Of a stretch of 64,000 bases of DNA, positions 33,038 to 41,037 are shown one piece after another. The stretch spans positions 744,001 to 808,000 of the forward strand of contig CAVTXH010000003.1 of assembly GCA_963738625.1 (NCBI GenBank), given 5' to 3'. The DNA comes from UBA7672 sp963738625 (GTDB lineage: Bacteria; Pseudomonadota; Alphaproteobacteria; Caulobacterales; Hyphomonadaceae). Made by a program: the position numbers and the translations under genes. Under the pieces are notes generated by a model. That model made no database searches. It was not told the DNA's origin and was given only the letters and a program-made list of their open reading frames with translations. The first letter of the stretch is position 1; each line of letters starts with the position of its first letter.

Positions 33038-34732
33038 TCAGGCTCCAGCCAACAGTCTACCCGCCGCCGCACGCGCTTCCTTGGTGACGCTCGCGCCGGC
33101 AAGCATGCGGGCGATCTCCTCCTTGCGCGCCTTGGCGGTCAGCATGTCGACCGAGGCCACCGTCTCCCCGCCCGCCTCGGCCTTGGACACTTTCAACTGC
33201 CGGGAAGCGGCGGCGGCAACCTGCGGAGAGTGCGTGATGGCCAGCACCTGCCTGTCCTTGCCCAGCCGCGCCAATCGTTCGCCAATGGCGGCGGCGACAG
33301 CCCCGCCCACGCCCATGTCGGCCTCGTCGAACACCAGCGTTCCTGCAGGCGACGACCCGGCAAGGCAAACGCTGACCGCCAGCGCGAACCGCGCCATTTC
33401 GCCGCCCGACGCGATCCGGTTGAGCGGCCCGAAACCCGATCCGGAATTGGTCTCGATCTCGAAGGCGACATCGTCCCGCCCATGCGGCCCTGCCTCGCCG
33501 CGCGCCGCGACCGCGACCCGGAACTTCGCCTTCTCGAGCTTCAGCGGCCCGAGTTCGCCCGCGACCGCCTTCGCCAGCTTCCGCGCCGCGCCCTCGCGCA
33601 TCGCCGTCAGCTTGGCGCATACCGCGTCATAGGCGGCCACAGCCTTCGCTTCGCTTTCGAGCGTCGCCTTGAGCGCGCCGTCGGAATGCTCGATCTCGTC
33701 GAGCTGCAGTCGCATCCGCTTGCGCAGCCCTGCCAGCTGGTCGGGATCGACATCATGCTTGCGACCGGCGGCGCGCAGCGCGAACAGCCGCGTCTCGGAC
33801 GCTTCCAAAGCCGCCGGCGAGAACTCGCAGGCGGAAGATGCGGCCTCCAGCGCGGCCCGCGCCTCGCCCGCCTCGATCAACGCCCGCTCCAGGCTCTCGC
33901 ACGCCCCCCGCATCCGCACAGCCAGTTCGCTGGATGCGCCCTCGCCCGTCAGACCGGGCGCGCCGAGCGCGCGGGAAACGGCGCGCGCCGCATTGGCCAG
34001 CGCGCCTTCGACATTTGCTTTCGTGATAAGATGGGCTGCGGCGTCGATCGATTCCGCCACGCGCTCGCCTGCCTGCATGGCCGAGCGATCGAGCGCCAGA
34101 CGCTGCGTCTCGCCTTCCTGCGGATCGAGCGCATCGAGCTCTTCCAGCGCATGCGACAACCAGCTTCGTTCGGATGCCGCGCGCGCAATCCTCGCTGCCA
34201 GCGCCGCCCGCGCTTCCTGCGCGCATCGCAGCGCCGTCCATGTCCGCGATGTCTCAATCAGCAGCGTCCCTGCACCGGCATAGGCATCGAGCAGAACGCG
34301 ATGCCGCGACGGGTTGAGAAGGCCCAGCCCCTCATGCTGGCCGTGAACGTCGGCGAGCAGGCTGCCTGCTTCCTCCAGCAGCGCCGCGCTTACCGCCTGG
34401 TCATTGAGAAACGCACGCGCAGCGCCGCCGCGCTTGATTGTGCGGCGGAAAACCAGCGGCTCGTCGCTCGCTTCCTCGACGCCGCGCGCCGTCAGCAGCG
34501 CCCGCACCGGATGACCGCCGTCGACTTCGAAGCTCGCCGCCACGCTGGCGCTGTCTGCGCCCGGCCGTATCAGCCCCTGTCCCGCCTTCGCGCCCAGCGC
34601 AAACCCGAGCGCCGACATCAGGATCGACTTGCCGGCGCCCGTCTCGCCCGTGAGCGCGGTGAAGCCGTCCCCGGGATCGAGGTCGAGCGCGCGCACCAGC
34701 ACGAAGTCGCGAATGGTAAGGCCCGTCAGCAT
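33038..34732 (-). CDS. recN: DNA repair protein RecN
   Basis: RecN is an SMC-like ATPase used in double-strand break repair. The 564-aa protein starts MLTGLTIRDFVLV, with Walker A GETGAGKS at residues 29-36. A long coiled-coil middle follows, then the C-terminal half with FNSGSGFGPL-like ETNSGSGFGPLNRIASGGEM (signature) and LVFDEADMGVGG (Walker B). The size matches E. coli RecN (553 aa). I chose ATG 34732 because homology begins there; the frame runs further upstream through the promoter. A perfect LexA box lies 24 bp upstream. Confidence 0.96.
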   Translation of the reverse strand: MLTGLTIRDFVLVRALDLDPGDGFTALTGETGAGKSILMSALGFALGAKAGQGLIRPGADSASVAASFEVDGGHPVRALLTARGVEEASDEPLVFRRTIKRGGAARAFLNDQAVSAALLEEAGSLLADVHGQHEGLGLLNPSRHRVLLDAYAGAGTLLIETSRTWTALRCAQEARAALAARIARAASERSWLSHALEELDALDPQEGETQRLALDRSAMQAGERVAESIDAAAHLITKANVEGALANAARAVSRALGAPGLTGEGASSELAVRMRGACESLERALIEAGEARAALEAASSACEFSPAALEASETRLFALRAAGRKHDVDPDQLAGLRKRMRLQLDEIEHSDGALKATLESEAKAVAAYDAVCAKLTAMREGAARKLAKAVAGELGPLKLEKAKFRVAVAARGEAGPHGRDDVAFEIETNSGSGFGPLNRIASGGEMARFALAVSVCLAGSSPAGTLVFDEADMGVGGAVAAAIGERLARLGKDRQVLAITHSPQVAAAASRQLKVSKAEAGGETVASVDMLTAKARKEEIARMLAGASVTKEARAAAGRLLAGA

Positions 34733-34755
34733 CGTTTCGGGCGTTATCACGAAAA

Positions 34756-34770
34756 GAACGAAAAGGGAAC
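34756..34770 (-). promoter_or_regulatory. LexA (SOS) box of recN
   Basis: Read on the minus strand the sequence is GTTCCCTTTTCGTTC, an exact GTTC-N7-GTTC direct repeat, the LexA operator of alphaproteobacteria. It is 24 bp before the recN start codon, in the expected place to block its promoter, and probably controls the downstream ligA as well. Confidence 0.88.
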
Positions 34771-34942
34771 CTGTATTCTTCGTCGGATTGTGGGGCGCGC
34801 GTGAGCAGCCGCTCATTCCCCCACGAAACACTGGGTGAAAAACACAGTCGTGATGCTGCTTCAGCGTGACGGCGCGTCAAACTTTGGCGATAACCGGCGC
34901 CGTTGTGTTGGGGATAATCCCCCGTTCTGTTGGGAGACACTC

Positions 34943-35524
34943 ATGAAAAAGATTCTTGCGGCAATCGCCGTCGCTTCGGCCGCGATGCTCGCCGCCCCAG
35001 CCTTCGCCGCGCTGGAGACCGGGGCGACCGCGCCGGAATTCTCGGCCAAGGGCATGCTCGCCGGCAACGAATTCACCTTCAAGCTGTCCGACGCGCTCAA
35101 GAAGGGCCCGGTCGTGATCTACTTCTTCCCGGCCGCCTACACCGCCGGCTGCACCGCAGAGACCAAGATGTTCGCCGACAACGCGGACGCGTTCAAGGCA
35201 GCCGGCGCGACGCTGATCGGCGTCACGGGCGGCGCGCGCCTCGCTGACGGCACGATGGCCAATGCGGGCGACAACCTGAAACGCCTTGCGGAATTCTCCG
35301 CCGAGCATTGCCGCGACAAATTCCCGATCGCCGCCGTCTCGACCGACACGATCAAGGCCTACAACGTCGTGCTGCCGCAGAAGCCGGACTGGAGCGACCG
35401 CACCTCCTACGTGATCGCGCCGGACGGCAAGATCGTCCTGTCCTTCACCACGCAGAAGCCGGACGAGCACATCACCAAGACGCTCGAAGCGGTGAAGACC
35501 TGGAAAGCCGCCCAGAAAAGCTAG
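34943..35524 (+). CDS. Periplasmic peroxiredoxin (AhpC/TSA family)
   Basis: A 193-aa exported thiol peroxidase. The signal peptide MKKILAAIAVASAAMLAAPA ends FAA near residue 23. The peroxidatic Cys is Cys70 in the motif FFPAAYTAGC, with Thr67 in the usual TxxC position; Cys123 (EHCRDKF) may be the resolving Cys. The core resembles BCP/AhpC proteins, but the signal peptide puts it in the periplasm. GGGAG precedes the ATG. A perfect terminator follows 37 bp after the stop, so it is monocistronic, between the oppositely oriented recN and bamD. Confidence 0.9.
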   Translation: MKKILAAIAVASAAMLAAPAFAALETGATAPEFSAKGMLAGNEFTFKLSDALKKGPVVIYFFPAAYTAGCTAETKMFADNADAFKAAGATLIGVTGGARLADGTMANAGDNLKRLAEFSAEHCRDKFPIAAVSTDTIKAYNVVLPQKPDWSDRTSYVIAPDGKIVLSFTTQKPDEHITKTLEAVKTWKAAQKS

Positions 35525-35561
35525 GGTGAAGACCTAAGGTCCGGCGCTTCCACATACAGCA

Positions 35562-35598
35562 ACGCTCCCGCGGCCAGCCGCGGGAGCGTTTGTTATTG
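35562..35598 (+). terminator. Intrinsic terminator of the peroxiredoxin gene
   Basis: ACGCTCCCGCGG (35562-35573) pairs perfectly with CCGCGGGAGCGT (35578-35589) around a 4-nt loop, followed by TTTGTTATT. A 12-bp stem plus T-tract is a strong rho-independent terminator. Confidence 0.92.
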
Positions 35599-35615
35599 AT
35601 CCCTGGGACGAACGC

Positions 35616-36449
35616 CTAGAAAATGGTGTTCCACATGCGCGAGAGCATGTTGAAACCCGCCTTGCCGTCCGGGCGCTCGGCCATCTCGACGCCTTGTCCC
35701 TGCATGAGGGCGTAAGTGTCCTGATACCAGGGCGAGCCGGGATAGTTGTAGCCGAGCACCGCCGCCGCAGCCTGCGCCTGCCCGGTCAAGCCGATCGACA
35801 GGTAGGATTCCACCAGCCGGTGCAGCGCTTCGGGCGCGTGGCTGGTCGTATCGTACTGCTGCACGACTTTCTTGAAACGGTTGATGGCGGCGAGATGCTC
35901 CGACCGCCGCAGATAGTAGCGGCCGATCTCCATCTCCTTGCCGGCAAGCTGGTCTTTGACCATGTCCTGCTTCAGCTCGGCGTCGCGAGCATACTCACTG
36001 TCGGGGAAGCGCGCCGTCACTTCGTTCAGCGCAGCCAGCGCAAGCTCCGAGCGCGCCTGTTCGCGGCCGACGTCGATGATCTGGTCGAAGTGACACACCG
36101 CCACGAGATAGTAGGCGTAGGGAGCGCCATCGCCGCCGGGGTGCAGCGAGATGTATTCCTGCGCGCTCTTGACCGCATCCTCGTAGTCGCGCGAGCGATA
36201 GCGCGAATAGGCGGACATCAGCATCGCGCGCTGGGCCCACACCGAATAGGGATGCTGACGCTGCACTTCGTCGAACTGCTGGGCGGCAATGTCCCAGCGG
36301 CGGCGATCGAGGCTTTCGGTCGCCTCATTGTAGATCGTCTCCACCGGACGCTCAACATAGGCCACATCGGCCCGGCGCACTCCGCCTGCACAGCCCGTGA
36401 CGGCGAGCAGCGATATTCCGGCCGCCAGAACCAAGCGGGAAGAACGCAT
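35616..36449 (-). CDS. bamD: Outer-membrane assembly lipoprotein BamD
   Basis: BamD is the essential lipoprotein of the BAM complex that inserts beta-barrel proteins. The 277-aa protein has the lipobox LLAVTGC with Cys20 and five TPR repeats: ATESLDRRRWDIAAQQFDEV, then SAYSRYRSRDYEDAVKSAQE, then YYLVAVCHFDQI, then YYLRRSEHLAAINRFKKVV and ALHRLVESYLSIGLTGQA. Its place near lpxC, recN and ligA is conserved in alphaproteobacteria. Confidence 0.96.
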   Translation of the reverse strand: MRSSRLVLAAGISLLAVTGCAGGVRRADVAYVERPVETIYNEATESLDRRRWDIAAQQFDEVQRQHPYSVWAQRAMLMSAYSRYRSRDYEDAVKSAQEYISLHPGGDGAPYAYYLVAVCHFDQIIDVGREQARSELALAALNEVTARFPDSEYARDAELKQDMVKDQLAGKEMEIGRYYLRRSEHLAAINRFKKVVQQYDTTSHAPEALHRLVESYLSIGLTGQAQAAAAVLGYNYPGSPWYQDTYALMQGQGVEMAERPDGKAGFNMLSRMWNTIF

Positions 36450-36540
36450 GGGATCACTCCTGAAATCCGCGCCGTTCTAGACCATGGGGCGGGCCCCGTC
36501 CAAGCCTAATGGCTGCGGCCTAAACTCGCCCAAAATTAGG

Positions 36541-37533
36541 CTAGACGCCCCCGCCGGAGGGCCTCGGCGTTGTGGTCGTGACCGGCGGGGCGGGCTTGTT
36601 CTTCCGGCGGCGGCGGCCGAACAGCCAGAGCGCCAGCCAGACCAGCAGGCCGCCCAGCACCACGATGGGCAGGATCTCGCTGATGAAGCTGATGATGGCC
36701 GCCAGCGTGGAGGCGATATTGGGCATGAAACCCGAGAAGGCGTCGCCCAGCGGCCGCCAGATGGATTCCGAGACTGCCGTATATTTTGGCGTGTAGGCTA
36801 GCGTCAGCGACGACATCGCCACCCGTAGCTTCAGCGCCGCAAGCACGGATTCGCGCGAGTCGATGTCGGCCTGCACCCGGGCCAGCTCGCGCTCGATCTC
36901 CAGAAGGTCGGACAGCTTGCCCGGCCGGTCACGCAGCAGGGCCTGCAGCCGGTCGCGCATCGTCTTCATCGAGTTGAGCCGCGCCTCGCCGTCGACGATC
37001 TGGACAGTAAGGTCTTCGCCCGAGCGGCTGCTGGAATCGAGCGTGCCGTCAAACGGCTTGAGGCCGCTTTCCACCCCGCCCTCGAACTTGCGCACCCAGC
37101 CCTCGGTCGCCTTCAGCGCAAGCGTGCCATAGCTGGATTCCTGACCGAGGCCGGAAATGCCGCTGTTGACAACATAGCAGTTCGCCGGCCCCGCATCCTC
37201 GCAGAGCTTCTTGTGGGCGTTGAGCAGGGCTTCCATGTTTCCTGTCGGAACCTGGAAACCCCACGCATAGGTGTAGGCCATCATCTGGCCGGCAGGCTTG
37301 GGCGGACCGCCGCCGCTGTTCGGGTCCTGCTGGATGATGTCGACTTCCTGGCGGGACATCGCCTCGGTGGCCGGCATGTCGGCGGCCACAGCTGGGGCTG
37401 GCTGCGCGCCGCCCACCGCGTAGCCACGCACCGACTCCTCGGCCATCGTCTTGGCTGCGTAGTTATCCCCGCCGCCGTCGCCGCATGCAGCCGCGAACAG
37501 CACTAGGCCCGCCGCCACCGAAATGCGCAGCAT
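36541..37533 (-). CDS. DUF4349 lipoprotein
   Basis: A 330-aa lipoprotein. The start MLRISVAAGLVLFAAAC gives Cys17 as lipid site; AAGGG 9 nt upstream supports ATG 37533, though in-frame ATGs at 37539 and 37554 exist. The DUF4349 domain has a Cys pair (KKLCEDAGPANC), then VNSGISGLG, a beta-rich part and a coiled coil (LLRDRPGKLSDLLEIERELA). One membrane helix near the C-terminus is followed by RRRRKNKP. Both ends are thus membrane-bound. Function is unknown. It sits between bamD and lpxC in an envelope gene cluster. Confidence 0.85.
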   Translation of the reverse strand: MLRISVAAGLVLFAAACGDGGGDNYAAKTMAEESVRGYAVGGAQPAPAVAADMPATEAMSRQEVDIIQQDPNSGGGPPKPAGQMMAYTYAWGFQVPTGNMEALLNAHKKLCEDAGPANCYVVNSGISGLGQESSYGTLALKATEGWVRKFEGGVESGLKPFDGTLDSSSRSGEDLTVQIVDGEARLNSMKTMRDRLQALLRDRPGKLSDLLEIERELARVQADIDSRESVLAALKLRVAMSSLTLAYTPKYTAVSESIWRPLGDAFSGFMPNIASTLAAIISFISEILPIVVLGGLLVWLALWLFGRRRRKNKPAPPVTTTTPRPSGGGV

Positions 37534-37621
37534 GTCCATCCACCCTTGTCTCATTGTACCAAGGATGGCGCGAGCATCGCGACGGAATCAAGGCAAATTC
37601 AGCGGGTTGTGCTTTTCAGCG

Positions 37622-38476
37622 TTATGCCAGCGCGAATGCTGTCGCGTCGGCAAAAAGCGCACGCAGCAGGCGATTGTTGAGCGCATGCCCCGGCTGCTCG
37701 CCTTCATAGAGTCCCTCGATCGGCGCGCCGGCAAGGAACAGGTCGCCGATCACATCGAGCAGCTTGTGGCGGACGAACTCGTCGGGGACCTTCAGGCCCC
37801 CCTCGTTCAGGATCGCGTCGCCGTCGACGACGACGGCATTGTCCAGCGACCCGCCCCGCGCCTTGCCCATCGCCCGCAGCGCCTCGACTTCCTTCAGGAA
37901 ACCGAATGTGCGCGCCCAGGCGACATCGCGCGCGAATGCGCCCGGCTGCATGGCGAAGCTGATCGTCTGTCGGCCAATCGCCTTCGAGGGGAAGTCGATC
38001 GCCACGCGCATCTCGAATCCCTTGCCGGGCGACAGCCGCGCGGACTTCGCGCCGTCGCGCACCTCGACCGGCTTTAGCACCTTAAGCATCCTGCGCGGCG
38101 CCGCCTGTTCCACCAGGCGCGCTTCCGAAAGAAGCTCAACGAACGGACCTGACGATCCGTCGAGGATTGGCAACTCCGGCCCATTCAGCTCCGCGACAAG
38201 GTTGTCGACGCCCAGGCCCGCGCACGCCGCCAGGAAATGCTCGACGGTCGCGACCGAAACGCCCGCCGCATTCGCGATACTCGTGCCCAGCTGTGTTGTG
38301 GCGACATTCAGCGCGTGGGCATGGATCGCTGCGGCTGCGCCCTTAACGTCCGTACGCACGAAACGCACGCCGGTGTTCGCCGCGCCCGGCTTCACCGTCA
38401 GCCGCGCCGCCTCGCCGGTATGCAGGCCAACGCCCTCGCGGCTCGCCGTCCTCAAAATGGTATGCTGCCTGTCCAT
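37622..38476 (-). CDS. lpxC: UDP-3-O-acyl-N-acetylglucosamine deacetylase
   Basis: LpxC is the committed zinc enzyme of lipid A synthesis. The 284-aa protein has zinc ligands His80 (ATVEHFLAA), His237 and Asp241 (HKLLDVIGDLFLAG). The general base region LDGSSGPF and the catalytic His264 (PGHALNNRL) are also present. The length is close to E. coli LpxC (305 aa). The presence of lpxC means the cell makes lipid A. It is first in a same-strand run with the DUF4349 lipoprotein and bamD. Confidence 0.97.
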   Translation of the reverse strand: MDRQHTILRTASREGVGLHTGEAARLTVKPGAANTGVRFVRTDVKGAAAAIHAHALNVATTQLGTSIANAAGVSVATVEHFLAACAGLGVDNLVAELNGPELPILDGSSGPFVELLSEARLVEQAAPRRMLKVLKPVEVRDGAKSARLSPGKGFEMRVAIDFPSKAIGRQTISFAMQPGAFARDVAWARTFGFLKEVEALRAMGKARGGSLDNAVVVDGDAILNEGGLKVPDEFVRHKLLDVIGDLFLAGAPIEGLYEGEQPGHALNNRLLRALFADATAFALA

Positions 38477-38583
38477 AGCCGGGAGCTAGGCTGGGCGTCG
38501 CCGCTGCGCAAGACAAGCCTTGTTGCAGCGTATTGCCGGCGCGCCCTCGCCTCTGACCGCAACCGTCTGCTAAGCGGTCTCAC

Positions 38584-39552
38584 ATGGAACTGCCTCCCCG
38601 GTTGCGACAGGCCGTCGACAGAGCGCTCGAAGGCATTGCCCTTTCCGACCTTACGAAGTTCGTCGAAGCTCTGTCCCAGCGCTATCGCAATGAAGTCCGC
38701 GACGGCCGCCTGCACCTCGCCGACGAAAACTCGGCGCTCGCCTATCTCGCCACCCGCCTGCCCGCGACCTACGCCGCGGCGCGCGCGAGCTTCGCCGCCG
38801 CCGCAGAAGCGCTCCCGGGCTTTGCGCCGTCGACCGCGCTCGACGTCGGCGCCGGACCAGGCGCCGCGCTATGGGCAGCAGCCTCGTGCTGGCCCGGCCT
38901 TTTCGATGCCGTGCTGCTGGAAGCGAGCCCCGTCATCCAGGCCTGGGGCGAAAAACTTTGCGTATCCGCCGGTGTTGCGCAGGTCGCCTGGCGCCAAGCC
39001 GACATCCGCAGGCCGCTTCCGGCTATTCCGCCGCGCGATCTCGTGACGCTCGCCTACGTCCTTGATGAGCTTGCGCCGGAAGAACGCGACCCGCTCGTCG
39101 ACCGGCTATGGGCGCTCACCGTCGGCCTGCTCGTCATCGTCGAACCCGGAACGCCGAAGGGCTGGCAGCGTATTCTCGCCGCGCGCGACCGGCTGCTCGC
39201 TGCCGGCGCACACATCGCCGCGCCCTGTCCGCACGCCGCGGCCTGCCCGCTCACGGCGCCGGACTGGTGTCACTTTTCCGCTCGCGTGGCCCGATCACGA
39301 ATCCATCGCCTCGCCAAGAATGCCGAAGTTCCTTGGGAGGACGAGAAGTTCACCTTTCTCGCCGCCGCTAGGATGCCCGTCTCGCACCGCGGTGCGCGCG
39401 TATTGGCGCCGCCGCAGGCGGCCAGCGGCCGCGTTAGCCTGAAACTGTGCACGAGCGAGGGCGCTGCAACCCAGCGGCTTGTCACGCGCAGGGAGGGCGC
39501 AGCCTTCAAGGCTGCGCGGCGCACCGACTGGGGCGACGTGTTCGGGGCTTAG
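38584..39552 (+). CDS. Rsm22-like small-ribosomal-subunit methyltransferase family protein
   Basis: A 322-aa member of the Rsm22 family, related to mitochondrial METTL17. The SAM-binding motif is ALDVGAGPGAALWAA near residue 80. Family-specific parts follow: VLDELAPEERD, IVEPGTPKGWQRI, then the Cys-rich APCPHAAACPLTAPDWCHF, whose Cys residues may bind an iron-sulfur cluster as in METTL17, then EDEKFTFLAAAR. It is thought to act in ribosome small-subunit assembly. It converges with ftsZ; the stop codons overlap by 4 bp. Confidence 0.9.
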   Translation: MELPPRLRQAVDRALEGIALSDLTKFVEALSQRYRNEVRDGRLHLADENSALAYLATRLPATYAAARASFAAAAEALPGFAPSTALDVGAGPGAALWAAASCWPGLFDAVLLEASPVIQAWGEKLCVSAGVAQVAWRQADIRRPLPAIPPRDLVTLAYVLDELAPEERDPLVDRLWALTVGLLVIVEPGTPKGWQRILAARDRLLAAGAHIAAPCPHAAACPLTAPDWCHFSARVARSRIHRLAKNAEVPWEDEKFTFLAAARMPVSHRGARVLAPPQAASGRVSLKLCTSEGAATQRLVTRREGAAFKAARRTDWGDVFGA

Positions 39553-40937
39553 GTGTTGGCCGAGCGGCGCAGGAAAGCCGGGATTTCCAGTTCATCGTCG
39601 AACGAATCATCCTCCGCCGGCTTGGGCGCAGGCGGCGGAGCGGGCTCGTCCTGAGGCTTGGACTTCCAACCGAACAGCGAAGCAAACGAGCGTCCGCCCT
39701 GTTCAGGGGCCGGCGCGGGCTGTGGGGCGGGCGGCGTGTATTCCGGCTCTGGCGCGGGACGCGCGCGGATGATCGGCGCGGGTTGCTGCTGCGGGCGCAC
39801 TGGCTGCGGCGCCGCGGGAGGAACGCCATAGTACGATGACGGTGTCGGCGCAGGCGCCGGAATCGGAGCCAGGGGCGGCAAGATGTGCGTCAAGCCAAGT
39901 TCGCCTGCGGGCGACGGCGCATTGAGATTTGTTGCGGAAAGCCCACCCGCGATCTGCTCGCGCATTGCGTGCGGCGCTGGGCGAGCCATGACGACCGGCG
40001 GCGCGAGACCGGCGGCGACCACCGACACGCGGATCCTGCCGTTCATGCGCTCGTCGAACGTCGAGCCCAGGATGATGTGGGCATCGACGTCCACTTCGCG
40101 GCGAACCTCGTTCGCAGCTTCATCAACCTCGAACAGCGTCATGTCGTAGCCGCCGGTGATGTTGATGAGCACGCCCTTGGCGCCCTTCATCGACACGTCG
40201 TCCAAGAGCGGGTTGGCGATCGCGGCCTTGGCGGCCTTCAGCGCTCGGTTCTCGCCCTCGCCCTCGCCCTCGCCCATCATCGCCGAGCCCATGCCGGCCA
40301 TGACAGTACGCACATCCGCGAAGTCGAGGTTGATGAGGCCGGGCATAACCATGAGGTCGGTGATGCCGCGGACGCCGGAATAAAGAACTTTGTCAGCCAT
40401 GCCAAAGGCTTCGGCAAAGGTCGTGTCCTTGTTGGCGACGCGGAACAGGTTTTGGTTCGGGATGATCAGCAGCGTGTCGACCTCGCCACGGAGGTCCACA
40501 ATGCCCTTTTCCGCCACTTGCATGCGCCGCTTGCCCTCGAAGTCGAACGGCTTGGTGACCACGCCGACGGTGAGGACTTTTTGTTCTTTCGCGATCCGGG
40601 CGATGATCGGGGCCGCGCCCGTGCCAGTTCCACCGCCCATGCCGGCCGCGATGAAGCACATGTGGGCGCCGGTCAGAAGCTTCTTGATCTCGTCGGCGGA
40701 TTCCTTGGCCGCTTCCATCCCGACTTCAGGGTTGGCGCCTGCGCCGAGGCCGGATGTACGGGCTACGCCGAGCTGGATCTGGGTGGGCGCCTTGGAGCGG
40801 GCGAGAGCCTGCGCGTCGGTGTTGGCGACGACGAATTCGACGCCCTGCAGATTGGCGTCGATCATGTTGTTGACGGCGTTGCCGCCAGCCCCGCCGACGC
40901 CGATCACGACTATCCGGGGTCTCAACTCAACCGCCAT
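39549..40937 (-). CDS. ftsZ: Cell division protein FtsZ
   Basis: FtsZ is the tubulin-like GTPase that forms the division ring. The 462-aa protein has GVGGAGGNAVNNM (13-25), the GTP signature GGGTGTGAAP (101-110) and the T7 loop region DFADVRTVM. An acidic GEGEGEGEN stretch replaces the usual short loop after MGSAMM. A Pro/Gln-rich linker (about 320-440) follows, and the C-terminal peptide DDELEIPAFLRRSANT binds FtsA and other partners. I start at ATG 40937; the frame is open for 16 more codons upstream. It lies 100 bp after ftsA and has a CtrA-like site in the gap. Confidence 0.98.
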   Translation of the reverse strand: MAVELRPRIVVIGVGGAGGNAVNNMIDANLQGVEFVVANTDAQALARSKAPTQIQLGVARTSGLGAGANPEVGMEAAKESADEIKKLLTGAHMCFIAAGMGGGTGTGAAPIIARIAKEQKVLTVGVVTKPFDFEGKRRMQVAEKGIVDLRGEVDTLLIIPNQNLFRVANKDTTFAEAFGMADKVLYSGVRGITDLMVMPGLINLDFADVRTVMAGMGSAMMGEGEGEGENRALKAAKAAIANPLLDDVSMKGAKGVLINITGGYDMTLFEVDEAANEVRREVDVDAHIILGSTFDERMNGRIRVSVVAAGLAPPVVMARPAPHAMREQIAGGLSATNLNAPSPAGELGLTHILPPLAPIPAPAPTPSSYYGVPPAAPQPVRPQQQPAPIIRARPAPEPEYTPPAPQPAPAPEQGGRSFASLFGWKSKPQDEPAPPPAPKPAEDDSFDDELEIPAFLRRSANT

Positions 40938-41008
40938 GGGCAACCTCAAAACGCATCCCGGGGCAGCCCTTCTGGACCGCTGCACACGATGAGGATCGCG
41001 GGTTTTGC

Positions 41009-41023
41009 CTAAGCGCGTCTTAA
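41009..41023 (-). promoter_or_regulatory. CtrA-like binding site upstream of ftsZ
   Basis: On the minus strand TTAA-GACGCGC-TTAG matches the CtrA consensus TTAA-N7-TTAA with one mismatch. It lies 72-86 bp before the ftsZ ATG, in the ftsA-ftsZ gap. CtrA control of ftsZ is known in Caulobacter; binding here is inferred from sequence only. Confidence 0.45.
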
Positions 41024-41037
41024 GGGCTTAGGCCGGC

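Noticed and set aside
30527..34804. A 1425-codon plus-strand open frame antisense to ligA and recN
   Set aside because: It is the high-GC mirror of two certain genes; its translation is Arg/His/Leu-rich with no domain, and the minus-strand genes carry all expected motifs.
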